Shown here one piece after another: positions 7,501-16,249 of a DNA stretch of 37,844 nt. The notes beneath the pieces were generated by a model. It saw nothing but the letters and a program-made list of their open reading frames with translations. It did not search any database and had not been told where the DNA came from. The stretch comes from Caballeronia telluris (GTDB lineage: Bacteria; Pseudomonadota; Gammaproteobacteria; Burkholderiales; Burkholderiaceae). The position numbers were made by a program, and so were the translations under genes. The DNA lies in assembly GCF_001544495.1 (NCBI RefSeq), contig NZ_FCNZ02000036.1, positions 1-37,844 of the forward strand. The letters run 5' to 3'. How positions within the stretch are numbered: the first letter of the stretch is position 1; each line of letters opens with the position of its first letter.

Positions 7501-8939
7501 GTGCCGCTCACCGCATCGCGATGCACATACGCGCCGCGCGGGCCGTGACGGCTCGTGAAACCCTCCGAGAGCGAACGCACGACCGCGTCGAACTTTTCGC
7601 GCGCGAGCGTCGCGTAGGGATACGCGCGCGTGAAGCACGCGAAGAGCGCGTCCTCGCGCCACTCGCGGCACGACACCTCCGCGGTGATCTGCTGCGCGAG
7701 CACGTCGAGCGGCGCGCGTGGCACCGACAGCGCATCGAGTTCGCCGCGCCGCACGCAATCGAGGAGCGCCGCGCATTCGATCAGGTCGTCGCGCGACGTC
7801 GGGAAAAGCCGCCCTTTCGGCATGCCGCCGACCTGATGCCCCGAACGCCCGACGCGCTGCAAGAACCCGCCGATCGACCCCGGCGAGCCGAGCTGGCAAA
7901 CCAGTTCGACATCGCCGATATCGATGCCCAGTTCCAGCGAAGCGGTGGCGATCAGCACGCGCAGTTCGCCGCGCTTCAGCCGCTGCTCCGCGTCCAGCCG
8001 ATGCTCGCGCGCGAGACTGCCGTGATGCGCCGCGACCGCTTCCTTGCCGAGCCGGTCGGTCAGATGGCGTGCGGCGCGCTCGGCCATGCGGCGCGTGTTC
8101 ACGAACACGAGCGTCGTGCGATGCTGCGCGACGAGTTCGGCGAGCCGGTCGTAGACGCGCTCCCACATGTCGTTCGACATGATGGCTTCGAGCGGCATCG
8201 GCGGAAGCTCCAGCGCGAGATCGCGCGCGCGGACGTGCCCGACATCGACGATCTCGCACGGCTCGCCCTCGCCCACGAGAAACTTCGCAACCAGTTCGAT
8301 CGGCTTCTGTGTCGCGGACAAACCGATGCGCACCGGCTTCTGCGCGCAAAGCGCGTCGAGGCGCGCGAGACTCAGTGCGAGGTGCGCGCCGCGCTTGGTG
8401 CCCGCCACCGCGTGAATTTCGTCGACGATCACGCTGCGCGTCGTGGACAGCATCGCGCGGCCCGAGTCCGAACCGAGCAGCACGTAGAGCGACTCGGGCA
8501 TCGTGACAAGGATATGCGGCGGGCGCTTGCGGACGGCGGCGCGTTCCCGCTGCGTGGTGTCGCCGGTGCGCACCGCCGCGCGGATCTCGACGGGCGGCAG
8601 GCCGAGCCGCGCGAGTTCGTCCGAGATGCCCGCGAGCGGCTCCTGCAAGTTCACGCGGATGTCGTTCGACAGCGCCTTCAGCGGCGAAATGTAGACGATG
8701 CGCGTCTCGTCGGGCAGCGCCGCGCCGTGCGCGAGGCCGTCGCGCACGAGTTCGTCGATGGCGGCGAGAAACGCCGTGAGCGTCTTGCCGGAGCCGGTCG
8801 GCGCGGCGACGAGCGTCGAGCGGCGCGCGCGGATGAGCGGCCATGCGCGCGCCTGCGCCGCGGTGGCGGCCGGGAACTGGCGCTCGAACCAGGCGGCGAC
8901 GGCGGGATGAAAATCAGCGACAGGGGATGGGTCGGTCAT
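4599..8939 (-). CDS. lhr: Lhr-family ATP-dependent helicase
   Basis: This 1446-residue superfamily 2 helicase is close to the length of full-size bacterial Lhr proteins (about 1500). Motif I APTGSGKT is at 46-53, motif II DEIH at 173-176 and motif III SAT at 208-210. Motif VI is in QRVGRSGHQ. After the two RecA domains come the winged-helix and beta-barrel regions typical of the Lhr core, then a long C-terminal half. Lhr proteins are 3'-5' DNA translocases that unwind RNA:DNA hybrids and are linked to DNA repair. I chose the ATG at 8939; no clear ribosome site precedes it. A TAAAAT box on the coding strand ends 5 bases before the ATG, so a very short or leaderless transcript is possible. It is divergent from the phosphoketolase gene. 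A long open frame lies antisense to it as a product of base composition. Confidence 0.93.
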   Translation of the reverse strand: MTDPSPVADFHPAVAAWFERQFPAATAAQARAWPLIRARRSTLVAAPTGSGKTLTAFLAAIDELVRDGLAHGAALPDETRIVYISPLKALSNDIRVNLQEPLAGISDELARLGLPPVEIRAAVRTGDTTQRERAAVRKRPPHILVTMPESLYVLLGSDSGRAMLSTTRSVIVDEIHAVAGTKRGAHLALSLARLDALCAQKPVRIGLSATQKPIELVAKFLVGEGEPCEIVDVGHVRARDLALELPPMPLEAIMSNDMWERVYDRLAELVAQHRTTLVFVNTRRMAERAARHLTDRLGKEAVAAHHGSLAREHRLDAEQRLKRGELRVLIATASLELGIDIGDVELVCQLGSPGSIGGFLQRVGRSGHQVGGMPKGRLFPTSRDDLIECAALLDCVRRGELDALSVPRAPLDVLAQQITAEVSCREWREDALFACFTRAYPYATLAREKFDAVVRSLSEGFTSRHGPRGAYVHRDAVSGTLRGRRGGKLTAVTSGGAIPDNADFAVLLEPQGLQIGTVNEDFAVESLAGDIFQLGNTSYRILRIEGGRVRVENANGQPPNIPFWLGEAPGRSDELSHAIARMRGQIDAWLGAKSTLDATVDALAAEAGIDREAARQIVEYLARARAALTVLPTQDTLVMERFFDESGGTQLVIHAPFGSRVNRAWGLALRKRFCRTFNFELQAAATEDAIVLSLTRSHSFALDEVWRYLRSNTAEHVLIQALLDAPLFGVRWRWNATNALALPRYAGGRKVAPQLQRMKSEDLLAAIFPDQVACAENVVGEREVPEHPLVEQTLDDCLHDAMDSEQWLAILRRIEGGELRLVTRDLPAPSPLAAEILSARPYAFLDDAPLEERRTQAVLARRWSDPESADDLGALDAEAIEGVRAEAWPVARGADEMHEALMSLACVTEAEAGRNDGWPVWLDALAQSGRATRLRVAEHDALWVPVERLTCVRAVYPQAPMHPALHAPAGYTDPWTEDDALVEIVRARLSRFGPLTVPEIARALALPASAVALALTKLEAEGYVLRGRFTPGAVDEEWCERHLLARIHRYTVRRLRREIEPVERQDFMRFLFEWQHLSADSRGEGRDALLAVVEQLEGFEAPAVAWEEEMLPARIADYSGYWLDEISRSGKVVWSRPGGRARAAGGPVRGTPIVLLPRRHLAAWSALMRPGEAPEMSSRAQLVHDALKAHGAMFFDELLADTRLLRTELETALGELVALGLVNADSFAGLRALLAPAAKRNAFSRRPRRGGMFIGGMDDAGRWALLRRAEAEGAPDAVEHAAMVLLRRYGVVFWRLLEREADWLPPWRDLLRVFHRLEARGEIRGGRFVAGIAGEQFALAEAVPLLRDMRKRSPDGSFVAVSAVDPLNLVGTLLPGEKVPALPGNRVLFRDGVPVGAVVAGKTRYLVELDAEERETVRSKLVKRSARSIGGLTGLSGMPTGAALPH

Positions 8940-9151
8940 ACGCTATTTTAGGAGGCGATCGAACATCGCGTGCGGCGCTGTGTCGCGCGCGCCGGCTGTC
9001 ACGAAACCGACGTCTTGCTCGACGATGCTGGACGTTCGCGTCTGATCGCGACCGCGCGGGCGTTTCCGGTTGCTGCAAAGATAAGGCCGATGGCGCCATA
9101 ATCAACCGCGCATCCGTTGCGCGCCTGACGCAACCACGACTGGAGAAGCTC

Positions 9152-11560
9152 TTGGACGACGCAGCACAAGGCCAAACGCCCGGCCCGGCAGCCCCGAATC
9201 TCCCGCTTTCCGCCGACGAACTCCGCAAGCTCGACGCCTACTGGCGCGCATGCAATTACCTGTCCGTCGGCATGATCTATCTGCGGGACAATCCGCTCCT
9301 GCGCGAGCCGCTCAAGCCCGCGCACATCAAGCGGCGTCTGCTCGGACACTGGGGATCGGACCCGGGACAATCGTTCACGTGGGTCCACCTGAACCGGCTC
9401 ATCGTGCAGCAGGACCTGAACGTGATGTTCGTCTCGGGGCCGGGCCACGGCGCGCCCGCGACGCTGTCGAATGCGTATCTGGAAGGCTATTACTCGGAGG
9501 TCTATCCCGACCGCAGCGATGACGAAGCCGGCATGCTGAAGCTGTTTCGCGCGTTCTCTTCGCCGGGCGGAATCGGTTCGCATTGCACGCCGGAGACGCC
9601 CGGTTCGATCCATGAAGGCGGCGAACTCGGCTACAGCCTGTCGCACGCCTACGGCGCCGCGTTCGACAATCCCGATCTGATCGTCGCCACGATGGTCGGC
9701 GACGGCGAATCGGAGACGGGCCCGCTCGCCACGTCGTGGCATTCGAACAAGTTTCTGAACCCGGTGCAGGACGGCGCCGTGCTGCCGATCCTGCATCTGA
9801 ACGGCTACAAGATCGCCAATCCGACGATCCTCGCGCGAATTCCGCATGAGGAACTCGAAGCGTTGTTCATCGGCTACGGCTACAAGCCGTATTTCGTCGA
9901 GGGCGGCGATCTGCCCGGCATGCATCAGCGCATGGCCGCGACGCTCGAACAGTGCATCGGCGAGATTCGCGCGATCCAGCAGCACGCACGCGCGAACCAC
10001 GACACCACGCGTCCGCGCTGGCCGATGATCGTGCTGCGCTCGCCGAAAGGCTGGACGGGGCCGAAGGAAGTCGACGGCCACAAGGTCGAGGACTTCTGGC
10101 GCTCGCATCAGGTGCCCGTGCTCGATCCGGCGACGAACCGCAAGAGCCTGCGCGTGCTCGAAGACTGGATGCGCAGCTACGAGCCCGAAGCGCTGTTCGA
10201 CGAAGAAGGCCGGCTGATCGAAGAACTTCGCGAGATCGCGCCCAAGGGCGAACGCCGCATCAGCGCGAATCCGCATGCGAATGGCGGACGTCTGCGGCAC
10301 GCGCTTCATCTGCCCGACATGCGCGACTACGCGTTCGACGTGACAAGCCCGGCGAGCGTCTATGCGTCGCCGACCGCGGTGCTCGCCAAGTTCCTGCGCG
10401 ACGTGATCCGCAATAACATGTCGAACTTCCGGCTCTTCGGTCCCGATGAAACCGCGAGCAACAAGCTTGACGGCGTGTACGAAGCGTCGGGCAAGCGCTG
10501 GATCGCGGAGACGAAACCCGAAGACAGCGACGGCGGCGCGCTCGACCCCACCGGCCGCGTGATGGAGATGCTCTCCGAACACACGCTCGAAGGCTGGTTC
10601 GAAGGCTACGTGCTGACGGGCCGTCACGGCCTCCTCGCGACTTACGAAGCGTTCGTGCACGTGATCGATTCGATGTTCAATCAGCACGCCAAGTGGCTGG
10701 AGAAAGCGAAAAAGGAAATCGACTGGCGCGCGCCGATTCCGTCGATCAACCTGCTGATCACGTCGCTCGTGTGGCGGCAGGATCACAACGGCTTCACGCA
10801 TCAAGACCCGGGTTTTCTCGATGTCGTCACGAACAAGAGCCCGGAAGTCGTGCGCATCTATCTGCCGCCCGATGCGAACTGCCTGCTTTCCGTCGCCGAT
10901 CATTGCCTGCGCACGCGCGACTATGTGAACGTGATCGTCGCGGACAAGCAGCCGCATCTCCAGTATCTGAACATGCAGGACGCCATCGTGCATTGCTCGA
11001 AGGGCATCGGCATCTGGGACTGGGCCTCCACCGACGCGTGTCACGAACCGGATGTCGTGATGGCCTCGGCGGGCGACATCGCTACGATGGAGTCGCTTGC
11101 CGCCGTCGAGATCCTGAAGCAGCAGTTTCCCGAACTGAAGATCCGCTTCGTGAACGTGGTCGACCTGTTCCGCCTGATGCCGGACACCGAACATCCGCAT
11201 GGTCTTTCAGCGCGCGATTTCGATTCGCTCTTTACGCGCGACAAGCCGGTCATCTTCAACTTTCACTCGTATCCGACGCTCGTGCACAAGCTCACGTACA
11301 ACCGCACGAATCACGAGAACATACACGTGCATGGCTATCGCGAGAAAGGCAACATCAACACGCCGTTCGAGCTTGCGATCATCAATGGCGTGGACCGCTA
11401 TACGCTCGCGATCGACGTGATCGACCGCGTGCCGCTCTTGCGCGATACCGGCGCGCATGCGAAGAACTGGCTACAGGATCAGGTGATCGAAAGCATTCGC
11501 CATGCGCATGCGGAAGGCATCGATCGCGATGAGATTCGCGAGTGGACGTGGAAGGGATAA
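9152..11560 (+). CDS. xfp: Phosphoketolase (xylulose-5-phosphate/fructose-6-phosphate)
   Basis: This 802-residue thiamine-diphosphate enzyme splits xylulose 5-phosphate (and usually fructose 6-phosphate) with phosphate to acetyl phosphate plus an aldose phosphate. The length matches the family. Motifs include GHGAPA, the family signature EGGELGYSLSHAYGAAFDNPDL (broken here by position: 152-173 approximately), GDGESETGPLATSWHSNK for thiamine-diphosphate binding, and QDHNGFTHQDPGF. The start is a TTG six bases after GGAGA; no in-frame ATG fits the conserved N-terminus. Acetate kinase or phosphotransacetylase, which would use acetyl phosphate, are not adjacent, so it stands alone. It is cytoplasmic and probably serves pentose or overflow metabolism. 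The 212-bp region upstream, shared with the helicase gene, shows no convincing -35/-10 pair. Confidence 0.95.
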   Translation: MDDAAQGQTPGPAAPNLPLSADELRKLDAYWRACNYLSVGMIYLRDNPLLREPLKPAHIKRRLLGHWGSDPGQSFTWVHLNRLIVQQDLNVMFVSGPGHGAPATLSNAYLEGYYSEVYPDRSDDEAGMLKLFRAFSSPGGIGSHCTPETPGSIHEGGELGYSLSHAYGAAFDNPDLIVATMVGDGESETGPLATSWHSNKFLNPVQDGAVLPILHLNGYKIANPTILARIPHEELEALFIGYGYKPYFVEGGDLPGMHQRMAATLEQCIGEIRAIQQHARANHDTTRPRWPMIVLRSPKGWTGPKEVDGHKVEDFWRSHQVPVLDPATNRKSLRVLEDWMRSYEPEALFDEEGRLIEELREIAPKGERRISANPHANGGRLRHALHLPDMRDYAFDVTSPASVYASPTAVLAKFLRDVIRNNMSNFRLFGPDETASNKLDGVYEASGKRWIAETKPEDSDGGALDPTGRVMEMLSEHTLEGWFEGYVLTGRHGLLATYEAFVHVIDSMFNQHAKWLEKAKKEIDWRAPIPSINLLITSLVWRQDHNGFTHQDPGFLDVVTNKSPEVVRIYLPPDANCLLSVADHCLRTRDYVNVIVADKQPHLQYLNMQDAIVHCSKGIGIWDWASTDACHEPDVVMASAGDIATMESLAAVEILKQQFPELKIRFVNVVDLFRLMPDTEHPHGLSARDFDSLFTRDKPVIFNFHSYPTLVHKLTYNRTNHENIHVHGYREKGNINTPFELAIINGVDRYTLAIDVIDRVPLLRDTGAHAKNWLQDQVIESIRHAHAEGIDRDEIREWTWKG

Positions 11561-11564
11561 ACGA

Positions 11565-11593
11565 CGAAGCCCCGCCTGGTCGCGGGGCCTTCG
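11565..11593. terminator. Bidirectional hairpin between phosphoketolase and MFS genes
   Basis: CGAAGCCCCGC (11565-11575) pairs with GCGGGGCCTTCG (11582-11593) with one bulged base. It sits between two convergent stop codons. There is no long T-run on either side, so it may be a weak or Rho-assisted terminator. Confidence 0.6.
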
Positions 11594-11594
11594 T

Positions 11595-12926
11595 TCATTC
11601 CGCGTGATCCTTCTGCCTGAGCGATTGCGGCAGGCCGAACATCAGAATCAGCGCGCACACGACGCTCATGCAGCCGATCGCATACAGCGCGGGCGTCGTG
11701 CTGCCCGTGAGATCGCGGATGCGTCCGACCATCACCGGGCTCACGATGCCGCCCAGTTGCCCGAGCGTGTTGATGAGCGCGATGCCGCCGGCCGCGCCCG
11801 CACCGCTGAGGAGCTTCGGCGGCAGCGCCCAGAACGCCGGGATCGCAGCGACCACACCCGCGCCCATCACGCCGAGCGCGACGATCAGCAAGGTCGTCTG
11901 CTTGTCGAAGACGCCTGCCGCGAAGAAGCCCGCCGCGGCCATCAGCAACAGCACGCAGACGAACTTGCGACGCTCGCCGGAGCTGTCCGACATACGGCCC
12001 ACCACGACCATGCAGATCGCACCGCACACATAGGGCACGGCGGTGAGGAGGCCGATGATCGTCGGATTGTCGGTGCCTGCCGCGCGAATCAGATGCGGCG
12101 CCCAGAAGTTCAGGCCATACGACGCGATCTGGATCAGGAAGTAGATCAGTCCGAGCGTGAGGAAGCCGGGCGTCTTGATCGCGCCGAGGAGCGAATGGCC
12201 GCCGGGCGCCGGCTTGCTTTGCGACGAAATCTGGCTCTTCAGATAGGTCTTCTCCGCTGCCGTGAGCCACCCGGCGTCATCGACGCGATCCTTCAGCACC
12301 TTCAGCACGAGGAGGCCGAGCAGCACGCAAGGCAGGCCGCCGAGCAGGAAGAGCCAATGCCAGCCGGGCATGCCGAGCACGCCGTTCATGTGCCCGAGCA
12401 CGAGCCCCGACAGCGGCGCGCCGACGAGCCCCGAGAACGCGGAAGCAAGAAATAGCAGCGACGTGATGCGTCCGCGATAGCTTGCCGGGAACCACAACGT
12501 GAGGTAGTACAGCACGCCCGGCGCAAAACCCGCTTCCATCGCGCCGATGATGAAGCGCAACCCGTAGAACTGCCATTCGTTCGAGACGAAGACCATCGCC
12601 GTGGTCGCGAGGCCCCACGAGATCATGATCCGTGCAATCCATTTGCGCGCGCCGACCTTGTAGAGCATCAGGTTGCTCGGCACCTCGAAAAGCACATAGC
12701 CGATCACGAAGAGACTCGCGCCGAGGCCGTAGGCGGTGTCGGAGAAACCGAGATCGCTTTGCAGCTGGAACTTCGCGAAGCTGATGTTGATGCGGTCGAA
12801 GAAGGCGAACAGATAGCACAGCATGATGAGCGGCATCAGCCGCCACGCCACCTTGCGAATGATGTCCGCCGTGTTTTCCTTCGCTAGCGGACGATTCGTT
12901 GCCGCTACTGCGCCCAGATCGCTCAT
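11595..12926 (-). CDS. MFS transporter, anion:cation symporter type
   Basis: This 443-residue, 12-helix inner-membrane carrier of the ACS branch of the major facilitator superfamily takes up organic anions with protons. Typical features are FDRINISFAK after helix 1, GASLFVIGYVLFEVPSNL and GMEAGF-like GAMEAGFAPGVLYY. I start at the ATG 12926 because GGAGAC lies five to six bases before it; a GTG at 12938 in frame would overlap that ribosome site. It is the last gene of a minus-strand cluster: LysR, CoA transferase, lyase, carrier. It presumably imports the acid that those enzymes activate and cleave. The substrate cannot be read from sequence. Confidence 0.9.
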   Translation of the reverse strand: MSDLGAVAATNRPLAKENTADIIRKVAWRLMPLIMLCYLFAFFDRINISFAKFQLQSDLGFSDTAYGLGASLFVIGYVLFEVPSNLMLYKVGARKWIARIMISWGLATTAMVFVSNEWQFYGLRFIIGAMEAGFAPGVLYYLTLWFPASYRGRITSLLFLASAFSGLVGAPLSGLVLGHMNGVLGMPGWHWLFLLGGLPCVLLGLLVLKVLKDRVDDAGWLTAAEKTYLKSQISSQSKPAPGGHSLLGAIKTPGFLTLGLIYFLIQIASYGLNFWAPHLIRAAGTDNPTIIGLLTAVPYVCGAICMVVVGRMSDSSGERRKFVCVLLLMAAAGFFAAGVFDKQTTLLIVALGVMGAGVVAAIPAFWALPPKLLSGAGAAGGIALINTLGQLGGIVSPVMVGRIRDLTGSTTPALYAIGCMSVVCALILMFGLPQSLRQKDHAE

Positions 12927-12987
12927 GATTGTCTCCACGCCGGACTGGCGTTGCGCCGTCCGGTCGAATAGGTTGGTGAGGGTAAAT

Positions 12988-13929
12988 TCAGATCGACTTG
13001 ACGTACTCGGGTACCGGATGCACGTCGCAATTGCGCCCTGCCTTCGCGAGCTGCCCCGGCACGTCGTGGCCGACGAGCGCCGGCAGCGTGCGCGACAGCG
13101 CGATCAGCTTTTGCAAGTCGATGCCCGTCGGGATGCCCATCTCGTCGCACAGGTTCACGAGGTCTTCCGTGCAGATGTTGCCCGACGCGCCCGGCGCGAA
13201 CGGACAGCCGCCGAGACCGCCGAGCGCGGCGTCGAAGCGGCGCGCGCCGGCATCGTAGGCCGCGAGCACGTTGGCGAGACCGAGACCGCGCGTGTTGTGA
13301 AAGTGCAGCGTGAGCGCGTCGGCGGGAAGGCGGCCGAGCACGCGTTCGACGAGCCGCGCGACCTGACGCGGATTCGCCATGCCGGTCGTATCGGCGAGTG
13401 TGATGCCGGCGATCCCCATCTCGCGATACGCATCGACGATCGAGACCACGCGGTCTTCGTCGATGCGTCCTTCGAACGGACAGCCGAACGCCGTCGCGAC
13501 CGTCGCGTTGAGGCTCGCGCGGCTGCCCTTCACGAGCCGCACGATATCGCCGAAGCCCGCGAGCGATGCCTCGCACGACATGCGCATGTTCGCGCGGTTG
13601 TGCATCTGGCTCGCGGACATCACGAGATTGAGTTCGTCGGCGTGAGCGGCGAGCGCGCGCTCGGCGCCCTTCGCGTTCGGGATCAGCGCGACATAGATCA
13701 CGCCCGGGCGGCGGCCGATGCCGCGAAATACGTCGTCGCCGTCGCGCAGGGCGGGAATCGCTTTCGGCGAAACGAACGAGCCCGCTTCGATGCGCGTGAA
13801 GCCGCAGGTCGAGAGCGCGTCGATCAGTGCGATTTTGTCAGCAGTGTCGACCCATTGCGGCTCGATCTGCAAGCCGTCGCGCGGCGCCACTTCCTGGACG
13901 ATCAAGCGTTGCGTGTAGTCGCGGTTCAT
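12988..13929 (-). CDS. HMG-CoA lyase family enzyme
   Basis: This 313-residue DRE-TIM metallolyase cleaves 3-hydroxy-3-methylglutaryl-CoA to acetyl-CoA and acetoacetate, or a close analogue. Seen are APRDGLQIE (catalytic Arg-Asp), SxxxNxxN-like helix ends, LHFHNTRG (metal histidines) and the cysteine loop GCPFAPGASGNICTEDL. All catalytic residues are kept. Its ATG overlaps the TGA of the CoA transferase by 4 bp, so the two are translationally coupled. Pairing with a type III CoA transferase, and not with leucine catabolic genes, suggests that the substrate is a free acid. Candidates are 3-hydroxy-3-methylglutarate or a citramalate-like acid, activated by CoA transfer before cleavage. The exact acid is inference. 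Confidence 0.9.
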   Translation of the reverse strand: MNRDYTQRLIVQEVAPRDGLQIEPQWVDTADKIALIDALSTCGFTRIEAGSFVSPKAIPALRDGDDVFRGIGRRPGVIYVALIPNAKGAERALAAHADELNLVMSASQMHNRANMRMSCEASLAGFGDIVRLVKGSRASLNATVATAFGCPFEGRIDEDRVVSIVDAYREMGIAGITLADTTGMANPRQVARLVERVLGRLPADALTLHFHNTRGLGLANVLAAYDAGARRFDAALGGLGGCPFAPGASGNICTEDLVNLCDEMGIPTGIDLQKLIALSRTLPALVGHDVPGQLAKAGRNCDVHPVPEYVKSI

Positions 13930-15119
13930 TGCACGGCTCCTTGTGCGCGCAGGCGCGCTACTTCGCTGGCATCGAAGCCGAGCGAAGCCAGTACGCCGGC
14001 CGTATGTTCACCGAGCGCGGGCCCTTGCCAGTGAACTTCGCCCGGCGTGTCGGAAAGCTTCGGCACGATGCCCGGCATCTTCACCGAGGCGCCGCCCGGC
14101 AGGTCCGCGTCGAGCAACATGCCGCGCGCCTGGTAATGCGGATCGGCGACGATGTCGGCCACCGAATAGATGCGCCCCGACGGCACTTCCGCGTGTTCGA
14201 GCGTCGCGAGCACATCGTCGACCGAATGATGCGAGGTCCATTCGGTGATCGCTTCGTCGAGCATCGTGCTTTGCAGCGCGCGGCCGTCGTTGTGCGCGAG
14301 CGCGGGATCGTCGGCGAGATCGGGGCGGCCGATCACGTGCATCAGGCGCTTGTAGATCGGATCGCTGTTGCCCGCGATCACGACGAAGCCGCCGTCTTCC
14401 GTGCGATACGTGTTCGACGGCGCGATGCCCGGCAGCGCGCCGCCGCTTCGCTCGCGCACGTGACCGAGCAGGTCGTATTCGGGCACGAGGCTTTCCATCA
14501 GGTTGAAGACGCTTTCGACGAGGGAGACGTCCACCACCTGACCGTCGCCCTTGCCCGTCTTCACGCGCAGCACCGACATCAGCGCGCCGATCACGCCATG
14601 CAGCGACGCGAGCGAATCGCCGAGACTCACGCCGACGCGCGCCGGCAGGCCGTCTTCGTCGCCGGTCGTGTAGCGGATGCCGCCCATCGCCTCGCCGATC
14701 GCACCGAAGCCCGGCCGGTCGCGATACGGACCCGACTGGCCGTAGCCGGAGATGCGCACCATCGTGAGCTTCGGGTTGATCGCGTGCAGCACGTCCCAGC
14801 CGATGCCGAGCTTTTCCAGCGCGCCGGGTCGCATGTTTTCGACGAGCACGTCGGCGTCTTTCACCAGCCGCTTGACGACCTCGACACCCTCCGGCGACTT
14901 CAGGTTCACGCAGACGGACTTCTTGTTGCGCGACTGGAGATACCACCAGAGCGACGTGCCTTCATGCAGCTTTCGCCATTTGCGAAGGGGATCGCCGCCG
15001 TTGGGGGTCTCGATCTTGATCACCTCTGCGCCGAATTCCGCGAGCATGCGCGCCGCGAAAGGCGCGGCAATCAGGGTGCCGATCTCGATGACCCGAATGC
15101 CGTCAAGGGGTCCGCTCAT
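13926..15119 (-). CDS. CaiB/BaiF (class III) CoA transferase
   Basis: This 397-residue class III CoA transferase moves CoA between an acyl-CoA donor and a free acid. Family motifs are LDGIRVIEIGTLIAAPFAARMLAEFGA (first 27 residues region), SRNKKSVCVNLKSPEG, VENMRPGALEKLG and the catalytic aspartate in GVSLGDSLASLHG. I use the ATG at 15119, which follows GGAGA by eight bases and begins directly at the conserved fold. It overlaps the lyase by 4 bp downstream and lies 110 bp after the LysR gene on the same strand. It likely supplies the CoA thioester to that lyase. Donor and acceptor are not determinable here; succinyl-CoA is the common donor in such pairs. Confidence 0.91.
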   Translation of the reverse strand: MSGPLDGIRVIEIGTLIAAPFAARMLAEFGAEVIKIETPNGGDPLRKWRKLHEGTSLWWYLQSRNKKSVCVNLKSPEGVEVVKRLVKDADVLVENMRPGALEKLGIGWDVLHAINPKLTMVRISGYGQSGPYRDRPGFGAIGEAMGGIRYTTGDEDGLPARVGVSLGDSLASLHGVIGALMSVLRVKTGKGDGQVVDVSLVESVFNLMESLVPEYDLLGHVRERSGGALPGIAPSNTYRTEDGGFVVIAGNSDPIYKRLMHVIGRPDLADDPALAHNDGRALQSTMLDEAITEWTSHHSVDDVLATLEHAEVPSGRIYSVADIVADPHYQARGMLLDADLPGGASVKMPGIVPKLSDTPGEVHWQGPALGEHTAGVLASLGFDASEVARLRAQGAVQ

Positions 15120-15229
15120 GGTGCCTGTCTCCGTGTGGGTTTCGTATGGGAGCAGGTTAGGAGCGGCGGCTTCTTGTGTCCAACCGCATTTCGGCAAGGA
15201 CCGTTCGCGGATCGCGAACGCTCCGGTTT

Positions 15230-16165
15230 TTACGCTGTGGGGTTGTGCTGCTCGCGGGCTTCGATCGTGCGCAGATGATCGAACAGCATCCGGCTCACGG
15301 GCGACAGCGCGTCAGGATCGCGCACGGCGATGATGAGGCTGCGTTCGGCCCACGTTTCATCGAGCGTCACCGCGACGAGCCCGAGTTGCCGCCCCATCGC
15401 GCGATAGACGTCGAACGGCAGCACGCCGACGCCCATCCCGGCCTGCACCATGCGGCAGACCGCATCGAAGCCCGGCACGTGGATGCGCAGCCTGAGCGGC
15501 TTGCCCGCCTGACGCGCGGCGAGATGCGTGCGCATGTTGATCGAACTGGCCGAATGCAGGCCGACGTGATCGCTGTCGAGCGTTTCTTCGAAGCGAACGC
15601 GTTCGCGCTTCGCGAGCGGATGGTCCGCGCGCATCACGATCGCGAGGCGGTCGTGGCGATAGTGGGCCGTGTGAAGGCCGCGCGTGTCGGCATCGCCGGA
15701 ACAGATGCCGAGGTCGGCGAGACTGTCGGCGATCGCTTCGATCACGCCGCCACTCGGGCGCTCTTCCAGGTCGATCTTGATCTGCTCGTGAAGCGCGATG
15801 AACGCCCGCAGGTCCTCCGGCAGGAATTCGACGATCGCGGACAGGTTCGCCATCATCCGCACGTAGCCGCGCACGCCGCTCGCGTGCTCGGCGAGTTCGA
15901 TGCCGATGTTCTCGATGTCGCGCAGCACCCGGCGCGCGTGGTGCAGCAGCGTTTCGCCCGCAGGCGTGAGGTCCATGCCGCGCGCACGTCGCTCGAACAG
16001 CACCGCGCCGACGGCCTGCTCAAGTTCCAGCAGCCGCTTGCTCGCGGCCGACACCGCGATCGCTTCGCGCTCGGCTGCGCGCGTCAGCGTGCCTTCCTCG
16101 AAGATCGCGAGGAAGAGCTGCAGGGTCGTGAGATCGAGGCGGCGGAGGAGGTTTTTGAGCGGCAT
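15230..16165 (-). CDS. LysR-type transcriptional regulator
   Basis: This 311-residue regulator has an N-terminal winged HTH (DLTTLQLFLAIFEEGTLTRAAE, residues about 10-31) and then a substrate-binding domain with the usual LysR order. It is unusual in being transcribed in the same direction as, and directly upstream of, the CoA transferase/lyase/MFS genes it presumably controls; most LysR genes are divergent. The start at 16165 begins the HTH at the normal distance but has no clear ribosome site. Two direct repeats containing GTATAC lie about 85-117 bp upstream. The effector is probably the acid handled by the cluster or its CoA ester. Confidence 0.92.
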   Translation of the reverse strand: MPLKNLLRRLDLTTLQLFLAIFEEGTLTRAAEREAIAVSAASKRLLELEQAVGAVLFERRARGMDLTPAGETLLHHARRVLRDIENIGIELAEHASGVRGYVRMMANLSAIVEFLPEDLRAFIALHEQIKIDLEERPSGGVIEAIADSLADLGICSGDADTRGLHTAHYRHDRLAIVMRADHPLAKRERVRFEETLDSDHVGLHSASSINMRTHLAARQAGKPLRLRIHVPGFDAVCRMVQAGMGVGVLPFDVYRAMGRQLGLVAVTLDETWAERSLIIAVRDPDALSPVSRMLFDHLRTIEAREQHNPTA

Positions 16166-16249
16166 GCGGGAGGGTTGGCGAGGGGGTGCGGGTATTGTGG
16201 ACCGGAATCGGCCGAACGCGGGCGCGGTCTGACAGAGCCGCACAGCATG

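Noticed and set aside
4995..8951. A 1318-residue open frame antisense to the helicase
   Set aside because: It is Arg/Ala-rich with no domain, exactly covers a well supported gene, and is the usual result of high third-position GC.
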